From NCBI GenBank assembly GCA_027579435.1, contig JANBPK010001189.1, positions 186,001 through 250,000 on the forward strand: a stretch of DNA of 64,000 nucleotides. The letters are read 5' to 3'. Shown in pieces: positions 45,541-57,419 of the stretch; position 1 is the first letter of the stretch, and every line of letters begins with the position of its first letter. The translations under genes and the position numbers were made by a program. The stretch comes from Candolleomyces eurysporus (Eukaryota; Basidiomycota; Agaricomycetes; Agaricales; Psathyrellaceae). The notes below the pieces were generated by a model that did not search any database, had not been told where the DNA came from, and worked only from the letters and a program-made list of their open reading frames with translations.

Positions 45541-47149
45541 TTAAAATGCAGATCCTTGAGCGCCTGGAGCGGAAGGCAGCTTTGCCTCGTTCACTCGAGA
45601 CCCGGAATTGTGCTCAGTTGCTGAGAGGGCATCGTTTGTAAGCTGTGAGTCAGATTCGTCCATGGAGAATAAGTCGGTCCCTTTTATCGTTTTGACGAAA
45701 GATGAGCGTGATACGAGGTAAGGGACACAGTACTTTCGACCGCAGAAGGTCAATTTAGGACTCATCTTTTTACAAAAGAGCCAAGATATACAGGCCTACA
45801 ACGTCTCACGACTCAAAGATAGGTGCGCACCGAAGTGCCAAGAAGCTATACCTGGTGTCAGTCTCCAGTCATCGTAACTCACGGCACGATCTGTGCTGGT
45901 CTGTTCCAAAATCGAACACAGGTATGAGATTTGAGCAATGAGACAGTGACGGGGAAGCGTACAGCCTCCAGTGATAAACTGGTGATCCTGTCGCAAGGGT
46001 GGAAATTCTGAGAGATGGTTAGATAGCGGAATAAAGGAGAATGGAGAAGGCGCGTACAGAATCCAGATACAAGTGGTGCCAGAAAGGCTTCGATGTTTAT
46101 TTCCGAGTCTTTGACCAGCAAAAGTTGCTGCCACCCGCAGGAACCATGGAAGAGTCGCCTGACCGGAATTGGTGTCCCATGTACCGAAGCATTACAAGAG
46201 CTAGCGTTACCTCCCTGTTCCGGTGGGCTTCATCCGAAGATTCATAGTCTGAGCAGCTGCCTTGGGACTCAGTATCGCTATCCGGTACGAACGACGGCCC
46301 CTTCAGTTGTGAACGGAACCTAGTAGACAAAGCCAATTTAAATCCTCGAAGGAAGAGACATTGGGCTTTGCCCTGCGAAGATTGGATATCTGGGCTGAAG
46401 GGAGCTTCCACAGTCCCTCGATGCGCCCAGGTATAATTTGACAGGCCTTCGAGCACTGCGGTACCACCTGCTTTGACAAGCCTCAGCAAATCACGAGGAG
46501 TTCGCATTGTGTCTCTTAACGCAGCAATATCCAGCCGTCGCTCTTGATCCTGATATGATGTATGGTGAATTTTCATCGTCCACTCGCCGAATTCCATTCC
46601 CATGCTTGTACACGAGCCCAGCATGCTGCACCAAAAAGTCGCGGAGAAAGACGGGGTCTACTAGCTCCTCGAAGTCTGCCGATGAAGTGCATGCAAGCAC
46701 CGCACCCTATTATTGGTTTTCATAATGAAGCTCAAACGACAATACCGATCTTTAGGCAGCATGAGGCCAAGGCTATGAATACGGTCAAGGAGAAACATTA
46801 CTTGTTGCCCAGCTGATGATTTATGAACTTCTCCCGAAACACGGTCGTAAATGGTGTCTCCCTCCATAAAATCATCTCCGAGTTGGTGGATCCCTACTTC
46901 TCTGCGTGGAAGGCTGCACGAAATTGTCGTCAACTCAAGTCCAATCTTCCCGGAGATTGAAACTTTTATGAATCCATTTATTGGCCTGGATACCCCAACA
47001 TCTCTGAAATGATGCCCTTCCCGCTTCCCGATAACCAAAGCGATCCGAGGTTTGGGCTCCAGCATGCCAAATCCTTCCAAAGGTAATACGCCACGGGTGC
47101 AATTTTCGGCGTTTGTAACCGAGGTCGATTCCAGGCCCAGGTCTTCCAA
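45541..47149 (-). pseudogene. Diverged relative of the EH-like family protein with a frame break
   Basis: Exons resemble the gene at 28.4-31.4 kb. The first has GFGMLEPKPR ... DVGVSRPINGFIKV (compare GFPCWNPPRPP ... GDVGTVDAKESF). The next has FLRDFLVQHAGLVYKHGNG and SPYIISGS. Another has AGGTAVLEGLSNYTWAHRG and AQCLFLRGFKLALS. A pair joined by a 52-nt intron reads FHPCDRITSLSLEA and TSTDRAVSYDDWRL, which match HPSDFLNKLMLLE and ASYALTHDNDWKF. Near 46,497-46,505 the frame changes by one base with no room for an intron. The last exon (45765-45541) is serine- and acid-rich and its junction is unresolved. It may be a pseudogene, or an intact gene with one missing base. The true 5' end may lie further upstream, toward 47.5 kb. 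Confidence 0.5.
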
Positions 47150-47213
47150 AAAAGACTATCATAGTTTCAATTCCAATCGAGATAATCCCTAGAGAGCAAG
47201 ACGGTGAACTCAC

Positions 47214-48105
47214 ATTGTTGACATCCTCAATTTGACGGTCCTGAATAGTCCTGAATCAACCCCACCTGTACTAGTACCGGTATTGGCGTTAGTCAAATCA
47301 TGGACTTCCTGGGAAGCAGCATGCATGATGTAGTTGCGAGCCGTCCTCGAGTACATCCCGGTGCTCAGCAGATCGAAAGAATTTAGAGATGTGCCAAAAA
47401 AATTGAGTCCGACGCTGCCTCATCATATGGTCACTTGGAAGGTCGGCTTGTGGTGTCGGCTGACCAGTCAGAGCGGTTGGATTCGCTGCGCTAATATGAA
47501 AGTTGAAAGTGAAGGTGTACACGTTCCCTGCGACCCTGGATGGTGATTACTCGAGGGATTCACTATGGGCCTCTGCGAACATTGCTATCGACGGAGGGTG
47601 ATCCAGACTTGCCTTCTTGCGGGCGGGCAGAGTACAAGCTTATTGGTCACGGGACATGCTGTTAAAAAGGGTTCGCAGTGGGACCCATTGTGTCACCATT
47701 TCGCGAAGGGCGTGTCGCCAGACTCGGAATCTTCTAGGTCATTCAAGCTCATCCATAGACGGGAATAAACAGTCGAGAGAGAGCCTGCAATTTTGGTAGA
47801 GGGTTGAACCAGAAGAAACCGACATGATGGAAGAAGAAGAGAAATTTCCCTGTTGGGCTGCCAATCGCGCTTCCCCACAATCATGTCACACGCTTTGATT
47901 GACACTACAATGGATGCTCATGCTAAACCAAAGCAGAGTCGAAGACCGTTATTTTTACTTGGTTCGTAGCGCGAATGTACAAGTATCAGAATACACTAGT
48001 CCGTATTCAACTGATGAAGAGTCAGCGAGTCCGTCCAATCGTCCAAAATTAAGATAAGTCCAAGTAAGTGTTCAGAAAAACGACACGGAGAGGGAGATAT
48101 ATCGC
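47214..48105. other. Intergenic interval, possible upstream exon near 47.3-47.5 kb
   Basis: A reverse open stretch at 47522-47298 (YTFTFNFHISAANPTALTG ...) could be a 5' exon of the frame-broken gene downstream of it, but I cannot confirm a junction. The remaining 0.5 kb shows nothing. Confidence 0.35.
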
Positions 48106-49443
48106 TCAAGCGTTGATACTCCAGGCTTGGTTATTGTTGAAGTTACTACACGTCCAGGTCTGGAGCACGTTACTGTTGGCAGTGTTGCCATCAGTAAGAT
48201 CCAAGCAAAAGGGTGAGTCTATGAGTTCAAGGGAAGCGATATTTTAGCATTCATGGGGTATACTCGTTGACCTTTCAACCTACCTCCAAGCGTGATTCGG
48301 TTGTTTGATGTGAACGTCCACAGCTGTGCGGCCAAGCCATCGAAGCACTGCCAAATCTTCATTTGAACGCCATTCCCGGGTACTGGAGGACGGATGACTG
48401 TTAGCAGGTGTACCTTTACGGAAAGTTGTGAATCCCAACGTACCGGAGCCACCATCCAAGCAGAAGTTCGAGTTGGCGAGGCGAACCTTGGTGCTACCGC
48501 TTCTGATGACCCAACGCTGGGCCGGGGTGCCGTTGCAATCATAGCTGAGCGAGGAGAGAGGGGTAGCGATGGCTTAGTATCGTCATCGCATTCGCACAAG
48601 AGCAATGGCTTACATCTGAACGGGTGTGCCGTTCGCCCTCACATCACCGCGAACATCCATGCATTTGTTCGGGTTGAAGTTGTGATACACGGGGGCACCG
48701 ACTTCAGAAGGCCAACTGCCAGAAGGACAGAACCTGAACGCCCCAGGTATGTATGAGCACAGATTTCACGGCGTTAAAGAGGAAGAGCGCATACGTAATA
48801 TCGAAGGACACTGTGCTGGGGTCGGTCGGGCATTGATAGAGAGGAGGGCTAGTCGGTGGGCTTCCAGGAGGGGGAGGACCTCCGTGGAAGACTGGCGGAG
48901 TGGTATACGCAGTCGTGCAATCTCCCGAGTCACATCGGGCAGTTTTGCAGTACCCATTCGCCTAGATTATGCGCAAACCCTCATTAATGGCGGTTGTTCG
49001 TATCATCGAAAGTCTGATGGACTGACCTCCGGCTGGTTGGGCGTGATGCTGATACCAGTGTTGAAATTGTTCGAGTTGAGATCCCTGACAATGTAGTAAT
49101 ACCAATAGTTTGGCTAATATCGAAGAGGGAAAATAGCAAACACAGTCAGGTTTGTAATGGTTATGGAAAAAGACGAGAGTAAATTTACCTCGAAGAAAAA
49201 GCCAGCACGGGCAGCGAGGAGTTGTCCATTTACAACTCCTCCGCCGTTGTTAGTGGCATAGAAGAAGCCAGCGGAGGTTCCGAGACCAGTTTTGGTCAAT
49301 CGGGCACCTCTAGGAAGACTGCCTTGCGAATCTTGTCCAATGAACAGATCAATGGCACTCGGGCAATTGTTGTGCACAACATAAGTTTGTGCCGAAGCGA
49401 GAGTCGCGAAGAGCAGCGAGAGGAGAGCAGAGTGGACACGCAT
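48106..49443 (-). CDS. Secreted protein with thaumatin-like head and ricin-B type beta-trefoil lectin domain
   Basis: ATG 49443 opens a signal peptide (MRVHSALLSLLFATLASAQ). The mature head (YVVHNNCPSAIDLFIG, GVVNGQLLAARAGFFFE, NYWYYYIVRDLNSNNF, GYCKTARCDSGDC) resembles thaumatin-like proteins in its NNC start and SGDC segment. A proline-rich linker (GGPPPPGSPPTSPP) follows. After FCPSGSWPSEVG comes a beta-trefoil of the ricin-B lectin type (HNFNPNKCMDVRG ... QRWVIRSG, FCLDGGS ... QLWTFTSN, FCLDLTDGNTANSN ... QAWSINA) with three QxW-like repeats. I followed eight exons to a TGA at 48108-48106. Such lectins bind cell-surface or cell-wall sugars. It carries no enzymatic toxin domain. The thaumatin-like reading of the head is an inference. 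Confidence 0.88.
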
Positions 49444-49521
49444 TAGGATGACGTCGGAGATGAGGTTTCGAGTGAAAGAGGCGGGGTAAAACCACACCGA
49501 GTCTCGTTCATTCCTGACCCG

Positions 49522-49529
49522 TTTTTATA
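49522..49529 (-). promoter_or_regulatory. TATA box of the lectin gene
   Basis: Reverse-strand TATAAAAA in the context CCTATAAAAACGGG lies 79-86 nt upstream of the ATG at 49443. The same core precedes the M43 protease gene. Confidence 0.6.
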
Positions 49530-50686
49530 GGATGGAGATATGACGAAATGAATCAACCGGAGCAAGACTGCAATGGGGCGAAAATAGTCGATTTGGGAGC
49601 TGGGCACCGGGCTGGGTTCAGGTTCAAGAGAAAATCAGAAAAGACCTGCCCATCTCTGATCTTTATCAAGTACACGAGATACCTACCGTCGTTTAAGGTA
49701 ATGGGTGGGACACTGACAATCTACCGCGGCCGAGGTGACTATCATGCTACACTCACCTGGGGCGGAGGATATACCAGATATTTGAGATTGAAGTTCAGAA
49801 GACGGCCGTCCTACATAGCGTCACGGAACGTGCTTCGAAGTTGAGCCTCTCGAGCTTCGGAGAAGCTACTCATCTGCAAATCCCATGTGAGAAACGCCAA
49901 TCCTCGAATAGAGCTCTCGTCCTTCATTTTACGTTCATGGGGTAGATCCGAACCCGTTCATCCGAGACCAGTTCGGCAGTAGTAACGTACCCCTACCCCC
50001 CACCTTGTGAAGGTGGATTTAAAGAGGCTAGACCATGACACCATGGGATAAGCGTAGCACCAGAGGTTGACCAGAGGAGAGGGCATTTCACGAGCAAGAC
50101 GGGGTTGATTCGCCGATTCCTCCCAGCTTAAAGACAGCTGAAAGAGGCCGATATCTCAGGGCAAGATGATTTTTATCGGCCTTGGCTCCAAGCAATGAGA
50201 ACCTCTGACCCGATGTTGGCGTTAACAATCAGAAGTCAAGAGTACATCGACAGCCAGGGACGTCAAGTACGCGTGGTCTCTGACAGATAGACAGCTTACT
50301 TATGTTGCTACCAGTTGCCATACAACGAGATGAAAGTTGTTGAAAACACGGCGCTTGTTTTAAGAATTTTTAGCTGCGAATTTTAGCTGCGTGATGTAAT
50401 GGCTGGTGGCTGTGAAGCTGCCCATCCAATTGCAGACGTTTGAAATTGAAGGGATCTTTGGTTCGTGAACCAGACTCTCGATGAGAGAAGAAATTTGTTC
50501 TCTCTGTAAGATGTAAGAGATCTTCGAGGGAGGAATCAGACTGAGAGTGTTCCGAGGTGTATGTGTGGTATGCAAGGGCGTACAGTATGCTACAGTATGG
50601 AGGTATAAAATGCAGAACAACCGAATCGAAGCGAAATTACAAGCAAAGCGGTGCACAATCCTAATTATACAGTCCGAATTTCGAAA
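49530..50686. other. Intergenic interval between lectin and RAD52
   Basis: About 1.15 kb shows no supported gene. A short direct repeat (TTT-TAGCTGCGAA then TTT-TAGCTGCG) sits near 50,367-50,391. A TATAAAA at about 50,603 has no gene downstream that I can identify. Confidence 0.5.
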
Positions 50687-52504
50687 TCAGCGTCGAATCC
50701 TTTTCAATTCACCGCTATCACCATTATCCAACCTCCCAAATACTTGCCTCCCACTGGCCGTGTTATCACTGCCAGCTACGGCCTGCTGGAGCCCCATTCC
50801 CGGTCTAGACCCCCTGGGTGCACTGGCTCCTTGAATCGCATCCAGAGGTCTCTTCATACCGATACCCGAGCTGGAAGCGTTTTGCAATGGATTGGGCACT
50901 CCTGGTGGAAAGTGGAAGCCCCCGATCGGTGTCGACGCTCTTCGATTATTGTTGAGGCCACCGCCCGAATGTTGTTGTTGACCGTTCGTTGGATTTCTGT
51001 TCTCGTTACCCGCTGTCGACTTCACATGTTGGTGGGAGTTGGATTGGTTTGCGGGAGGGAGCGTAAATCTTGATGGGCCTGCGCCGGTTGATGAATTCGA
51101 CGAGCCATTCTGGGCTCCGTTCTCTTGCTGCTCATCTTGCTGCTGTTGTAATTGAGCAGCTATGATCGCTTCGAGGCGCGAACTCCTTCCCCCAGCTGGT
51201 GGTCTTGCCATGCTCGGGCGAGTAGAACTTGTGGACGTGGGTTTTGACCCGCTGTTAACGTCGGCGCTAGTGGATTCGACACTTGTATCTGGCCCGTGGA
51301 GTGGTGGCCCCATATCGGCGTCCTCTCCGATTTGGGGTCCTCCGTCTTCGTCAGTGATAGGTGGTCCCAAATCCTCAAGGTCAACGGAAGCCAAGAAAGC
51401 ATCATCATCAGAGAATCCATGGAATGAATCGTCCGGGTCTCGCGCGGACGTGGAGGGAATGGCGGTTGCGCTCGACGAGGCAAAATTGACGCGGCGTTGC
51501 GCTGGCGGAGCGGCAGGAGCCTTCGAAGAGCTTTGGGCCTGGACTAGAGGTGGTCGTGGTGGAGGTGGTGGGGGCATGGAATGAGGCTTGGGAGGTGCCA
51601 TGAGCGGTTGGTTAAGAATGGGCTCTTTCTTGACAGTGACGGGGACTGCGGCGGGGTTAGAGATTGGAGGACGACTCGAGGAGCTCTGGTTTGCAGCCGA
51701 AGTGGAAGCATTACTCGGTTTTGTTTCTTGAAATTCCGGACGCCGGTGAAGCCCGCTCTGGTCAAATTTTGGCTAAACGAGATGGTCAGAAGCTCGTCGG
51801 AACGGGAAAGGGACTCTTTAACGTACCGGTGCCACTTTCATCTTCACCACTTCCTGAGTGTAGGATTTATCGTACAAGCAATTGCCCAAAAGATTCCCAA
51901 AATTTCGTAGAGCTCGTTTAAGCCCGTCCGTTACAGCTTCTTTTTTGCACTGGAAACAAGTCTAAGGTCTCGCTTCCTCTTTTATGAATGAGAGACGTAC
52001 CTTATCCAAAGCCTGGCCCTTGCTCTTCGCGTTCTCTATCATCCCAGATCCAACGTCCTCATGAAAGACACCGTCCCTCAGCGTAACCCGGACCAGCGCT
52101 GTCACCGAGATGTTGTATCGCCTTGATTCTTCCGAGTAATCGATAAAGTCGGTCGTGAGGTTGACCACACTAGAGCTCCACCCGTTGAACCCAAACACCT
52201 CGTTGGCCAGGTTGATGATCTTCCACCCTTCTGCATAAGTGAGCTTTGGTCCACCACCGGGTCCGGGGCGCTGAGAGATATATTCAGGGCCCAACTTCTG
52301 GTTAAGCTTGGCTTGAAGCGACGCAATCTTGACCGCTGTCGCCTCCGACACCTCCTGGAAGGCCATTGCACTTTGAGTACTGAACATCGAGAACGATTGG
52401 CTTTGCTGTGTTCCGTGCATGTTGGGATTGAACGACATTGGCCCAGATGAGACGATGCTGTGATTGAAAGAATCGAGGAGGTGGCCACTGAAAGCACCAG
52501 CCAT
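50687..52504 (-). CDS. RAD52: DNA recombination and repair protein Rad52
   Basis: Rad52 anneals single strands and loads Rad51 in homologous recombination. Three exons (52504-52001, 51949-51827, 51772-50687) sum to 1,713 nt and 570 residues with closed phases. The conserved N-terminal domain covers about residues 50-200: [25 protein letters not shown] (shown only by its ends here), [69 protein letters not shown]. The long C-terminal half is low-complexity, rich in Pro, Ser, Gln and Asn, as usual for fungal Rad52, with an acidic patch ([11 protein letters not shown]). ATG 52504 ([11 protein letters not shown]) is preferred over an upstream Met at 52588 because the conserved domain needs no more sequence. 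Confidence 0.95.
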
Positions 52505-52953
52505 GGTGACGGTGAAAGAGAAAGAGAGGCAGCCGTCAACCTGACTCTTTCCGCCAAAATTCCTGATTTGGAGCTCGCACGTGTACACGGCGCGTCTCGG
52601 TCGCGTGATGCAAGATCAGAGGTGCGTGACTCAAACACGTGGCTGTGCTTGAGAGATGCCATATCCGAATTCCGAGGCCCATTGGGCATCGACAGCTCCT
52701 TTTCCAAACGAACTGGGACCTACCGCGGGTAAGTGGGATGAGAGAGCAGAGGCCGAAATGCTCCGGCTCAGCAATCAAACAGACAATTTCTCTCTCGCAC
52801 TAATTACAGGAACGTGTTGGCTTTCGAAATCCATGTTCGTGAAGGTCATTACATTTTTCATAGTCTAGATCGTACAGTAAAATGTGCGGGTATCGTTCAA
52901 CAACAACGGTATAAGTACTACAACAAAGCAATGCATAGCAAAATAGGAGCAGT
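52505..52953. other. Intergenic interval containing the left edge of the tandem duplication
   Basis: No gene is seen. From about 52,770 the text (ctctcgcactaattacag and the following tcattacattt) matches 58,250-58,320, which marks the left boundary of the duplicated unit. Confidence 0.6.
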
Positions 52954-55900
52954 CTATACTTCCTCAGACTGCTTTTCCACAACCGTGTTCTGAGAATCGA
53001 CAGAAGGCCGTCTGCTCCCTCCAAACAACACCCGACCCGTCCAACTCTTCTTCCAAAACTTAAACCTAGTGAGTTCGCCAAGCATACTCCCACCCTGGTC
53101 GTCCACATTCAACACGGAAGTTCTGGATGCGTGGTTGGATAACGGCACAGCCCTCATACTACCTGCCTTTGAAGGCGAGACATGGGGCTGCGCGTCCCTG
53201 TTTGCAGCTGCAGAATCCTCCTCCTCAGGGGTGGGCGGCGTGTCTCCGTCTGCAGCTGTAGAATTCCCCTCCTCATCGCCGGACTCATGGGGCTGCCAGC
53301 CCATCCAAACGCACCAAAGTACAAGGACAGCCAGCGCGACCCAGGCCGCGCCCATGATGAATCGGGTAGCTGTATTAGAACCGTCGAAGCAATTCCATCC
53401 AATCGCCGCAAGGAATGAGACCATTCTGCCATATTTCATGAGCGTGACGAGCAATGAAAGCCAAAGGATGAACGGCTTACCCCCAGAGAAGCAGTGCATA
53501 TGGTAGACTGTACAAGATCGCCAGAGTCTCGAGGCCGAGTCTAGGGTGCCGTCGACGTTGCAAAAAGGCGTTCTGAAAATCGTGGAGAAAGAGTGACTTA
53601 GGTCAAGGACCGACGAACATTCCAAATCACCACTCACCACTTCGTCCATTGTTCCATGAATTCTTGACCTGTTCTGACGCAGTAGAAGCAGACCGAGAAT
53701 GATACTACCTATACTAGCCACAATAGACAGATAACAGCCGATCTGAACTGGGGATCGGTGGCCGGGTAGTTGAGTGTCGATACTCTGAATAGCCAGGTAA
53801 GCTACGTTGGCGTTGAGCAACACCGTAGCCTATACACAACGCAAGTTGATTGAATAAAGAGGCATACCGCGCGTCAAAAANCGCGTCGACTTACATACAG
53901 AGTGAATTCCTGCCACTCTTCGTTCAGCTTTCCAATTGCTTCCCGCCAGACCGGACCATGCATAAGTCCATCGACCCACAACTTTTCTAGGCTTTTCAGA
54001 TGAACGTCCGGCGCAGAGAAAAGGAGGGGCGACAGAATCTTGATCAAGAACGTTTTATGTCTACGCTCTCCATGGACAGATTGATCGCGATAAATGCGAG
54101 CCTCAGGGACACCGTGCCAGTTGAGGAATTTCTGACGGGCTGGGGATAGGCTGAACATCAGTGTTCCCCAAATATGAGACAAGTGACTTGGAATTCGCAC
54201 CAAAAGTATGCATCATCCGACCTACATGGCCAAAGCAATGAATTTTGAAGCAGAGGTAAGGGCGCAGAATGTAACTCACTGAGCAAGTTTACGGCGCCGG
54301 GCGAGTCACTCCCGACATTTTCTGGAAATCAACTTTTAGTACAGGTCAATCTACTTTTCCAATCGAACTTACTCCGAAGATTGTTCACCTGACCAAGCAT
54401 TGTATTGAGTTCACTTGGGGTATAGGGGGACGTCGAATAGTGGGATGTCATTATGTCTGCCCACACATCAGTATGCCCTTCATTGCGCAAAGGAGGAAAT
54501 TTTACCCCCGAGATAGTGCAAAATAACGTCTCTAAGCTCGACGACATGTTCGGCCTTCAGTTCAATGGTGGAGGGGTACAGCACGCCGTGATACCTTGGC
54601 CCGCATGCATGTAAGAACAAGGTCAACCAAACAATAGGCGACCCACCAATACTGAGCCTCAATCTCATGCTCTAAAAGGTGGATAAGTCAGCCTGCCCCA
54701 TGAAGTCACATTTCAAGGACAGGACTTACTGAGATGAGCCATAGAAGTGACACCCTTCAATTGCGACCAGGCAGGGATATTCGTATGGGCCTCGACCTCG
54801 TCAAGGAAGAACACGATCTTCCTGCTGTGGTCGGCATAGTAATAATCGGTATAAATTTCGTTGTTCGGTTGCATATTTAAATCCATGGCGAGCGTGTAAT
54901 TTTCCGGCATTTGCAAATTTTTAGCCCGAATGAAGTCTTCCAATTTAGCGATATCTGAAGTTATCTTTCTGTAGTAACGGTCGTCGTATAGCTTAGCTTC
55001 TGTGACTGCCTTCTGCTTCCGTGTCAGACAAGAAATTACACTAGCAGGGGAGCGCAAACCTTTTCTTCATTGTAGAAATACAAAATACCTTCGGGATGCA
55101 CTATCGGCGTCCAACCAGGAGGATCGGGATATGGCCGGAAGTCCAGAGTGAAAGATGGGATAACCATTTGTGTGTCTGCTTTCTTCCTGTTTGATCGTCA
55201 CTGTTCTGAGCCTTATTGAACGGAATAAAACAAGAAAGATAGCTCACGAAAAGGCCTCCCTATCATAACGCTGAAACCACTCAGGCATGATGGGGAATAT
55301 CCGAGTCTCACCCAAGTTCAAGTCGCATCGAAGGCTTCCAGCATGGATGCTGACCACACTGGCAGGCAAGGCCAAGACAGACTCGGCAGGCGAAGAAGAG
55401 TTCGTCCGGTCAATTATTCCAATACCCCACCTGTCCACGGCCTCTCCTTCCCTTACTCGTTCTCCTTCTTCTTGGCCAGACGCAGACCCCAACTCGGGTG
55501 ACTTGACAGTGAACGTGTATCCCTCTTGATCTGAATGTGTATCCGATGGACTGGGTGGCAAATCCTGCGTGGACCGTGAAGCATTCCGGGAAGCGTGCGC
55601 TGATCGAGCTAGGGTTAAACCATGTTGGAGGGACGTTCTGGACGCGTTGCTGCGATTCATATACGGGTAGGGGTGGAGGGCGCATGAAATACTGGAGTCG
55701 AGGGGTATAACATCATCATGGGTCGTTGTCGTTGAAATAGTTGTTGAATTCGTTTCAGTTGTGGGTTTCTCGGTATGTTCGTCACATGTGGGCGTAATAA
55801 CAGGGGGAGGTGATGGTCCTCGTTCTTTCTTGCGGTCGATGCATTTTGTTGCCTTTCCTCTAAAAAGACGCGTACGCAAAAGCGTCCATAGACGGGCCAC

Positions 55901-56005
55901 CTTCTGCAGCACCCTGACCCGGGTCTCGTTCACCAGCCGTTTGCAGTGGGATAGCAACGCCTTGACAATAGCGAAGAATGCTCGAAGTAGAGAAGCGGCC
56001 GCCAT
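52954..56005 (-). CDS. WW-motif multi-pass membrane protein, paralogue 4
   Basis: The first exon encodes a cytosolic-looking tail of about 250 residues from Met 56005 (Met 56029 is an alternative), rich in Ser/Thr/Pro, with VARLWTLLRTR, PYPYMNRSN, LPPSPSDTHS and the end MPEWFQRYDREAFS. A donor (GTGAGC) then joins in phase to an exon with the first WW-like motif (PPGWTPIVHPEGILYFYNEE). The next exon has PENYTLAMDLN and the second motif (YYYADHSRKIVFFLDE). A soluble part follows (SPARQKFLNWHGVPEARIYR, LFSAPDVHLKSLEKLW), then membrane helices (YLSIVASIGSIILGLLLL, LAILYSLPYALLLW, MGAAWVALAVLVLWCVWMGW) and a polar tail ending at 52954. The N at 53881 is in an intron. Its function is unknown. It is closest to paralogue 5, its tandem duplicate. 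Confidence 0.82.
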
Positions 56006-56420
56006 TGCATTTGAAAGCAACGACAGCAAAGGGAGGTCGCCAGGTGGGTTTGGGCGGAGGTCAGAAGGATGTGTGGCGCATACACAAAGTCTACAGTTCG
56101 TTCAAGTACAGTCCGAATGCTGTGAGCGCTCCGGACTCTTCCCAGGTTGCCTCGTGTGACAGATTAAAAATCAAAATATGCCAAGGACGCTCGCATATAT
56201 CCCTCGATCTATATTGAATGGTGTATGTACAGAGTATGATTAAGAACCTATCGGAGTGCAGTGCGAGAAGAGTACCCAATCGAGATTGGGTACTCCAGTG
56301 GTCAAGATCATGGGTGGCGCTGGCACCACTGGCATGACCATGGAAAACACACGGACATTTAATATCCAAGGTCCGAGAGTAACGCGAGAGTATGGTTCTA
56401 GACACTGATATAACGTTCTG

Positions 56421-57232
56421 TTAGGAACCTCTTCTCCGAAGTTGTGGTGCCCATGTTTCAGTTTCTGGCGCATGCCTTGCAGCATCCCATGGATTGGTAG
56501 AGGTTGGTGGAGCAGCGCCTTCTAATGCTTCTTTTGTTTGCTGTGTCCGCTGGCTCTCGTGGCTTTGCATCACGGTTGTATCAGGTTTGGAGGGGGCACC
56601 GACGAGCTCAGCGCGCATTTCTTCCCGCAACCGCCTCATAGTCTCTGCCTCTTCCTTATCGCGGGTTTCAATCAGTGCAGCATTCTGTTTCACGCGAATT
56701 TGCCTTTGGGCGTCGGCATGTAGTTCCTGAGGAAGTCTAGACGAAACGTCATTAATAAAGTGCAGCACAGGACGCTTACTTCCATAGTTGGCGGATTGGG
56801 TCGTGTATGAGAGAGCCAAGCTGACCATTGAACTTCCGAGACGGACATTCGGTTAGGATACCGTGAAAAGTAGGGAGCAAAAGAAAACGCACTCGGAAGC
56901 CGCTTCTGCCCTCCGACATAATCCCACATATCATCAGGATTCTTGTACACGACTACACGCTTTGGCCGATCCATTTCTATGCATGTCTCAGTTACCAGGT
57001 CTGGTGGGGGGTAAACGGCCATACCTGAGGCATGTTGCTCGTAGAAGCTATTACCTGGAATGTTGCGGCGTTTGGACGAATCTTGCTTGAAATGTGAAAC
57101 TTCATACCTTGAAGGTCACACCCCATAAACCGTGCCTATGAAAAACTGGGTCACTGCTTTCAGTCAAGATAGACACAGAATATTTACCCTTGGGGTCCTA
57201 ATGGCAGTCCATACTCTAGAGAGAAATGACAT
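56421..57232 (-). CDS. NDUFAF2: NDUFAF2/NDUFA12-family protein, mitochondrial complex I subunit or assembly factor
   Basis: Six exons (57232-57188, 57135-57108, 57054-57025, 56976-56893, 56832-56780, 56726-56421) sum to 546 nt and 181 residues with all phases closing. The protein starts MSFLSRVWTAIRTPRARFMG and has CDLQGNSFYEQ, the family form of DLxGNxYYE. RVVVYKNPDDMWDYVGG and the hallmark IQWSAWLSHTRPNPPTMEEL follow, then a charged coiled-coil stretch (DKEEAETMRRLREEMRAEL). The long C-terminal extension favours the assembly factor NDUFAF2 (B17.2L/mimitin) over the structural subunit NDUFA12, but I cannot exclude the latter. The first four exons are 28-84 nt, so only the last shows as an ORF. 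A decayed second copy lies at 61.7-62.2 kb. Confidence 0.9.
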
Positions 57233-57419
57233 GGGAGCTGCGAGCAAGAGTGAAAGCGCTGCAGGCAAACCTGTATGTCTCCCCTCGCCAGACTATGTAT
57301 GGCTTTGTTTGGCGGATGGGAAACAGCATCGGAAGGACGGCACGGTGTTGTCGTCCGGTCAAATAGATGGGATTATGAACTGCTCGTGGTCGTGGATAAC
57401 GAACGGGTACACGCACATT

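Noticed and set aside
50360..50656. Reverse 98-codon ORF upstream of the lectin gene
   Set aside because: Low-complexity composition, no splice partner, no motif and no family resemblance.
55244..56029. The 261-codon reverse ORF as a separate gene
   Set aside because: Its end (YDREAFS) sits on a GTGAGC donor that joins in phase to the WW-like exon. The same junction exists in the copy at 60.6-61.3 kb, so it is the N-terminal exon of the membrane protein.
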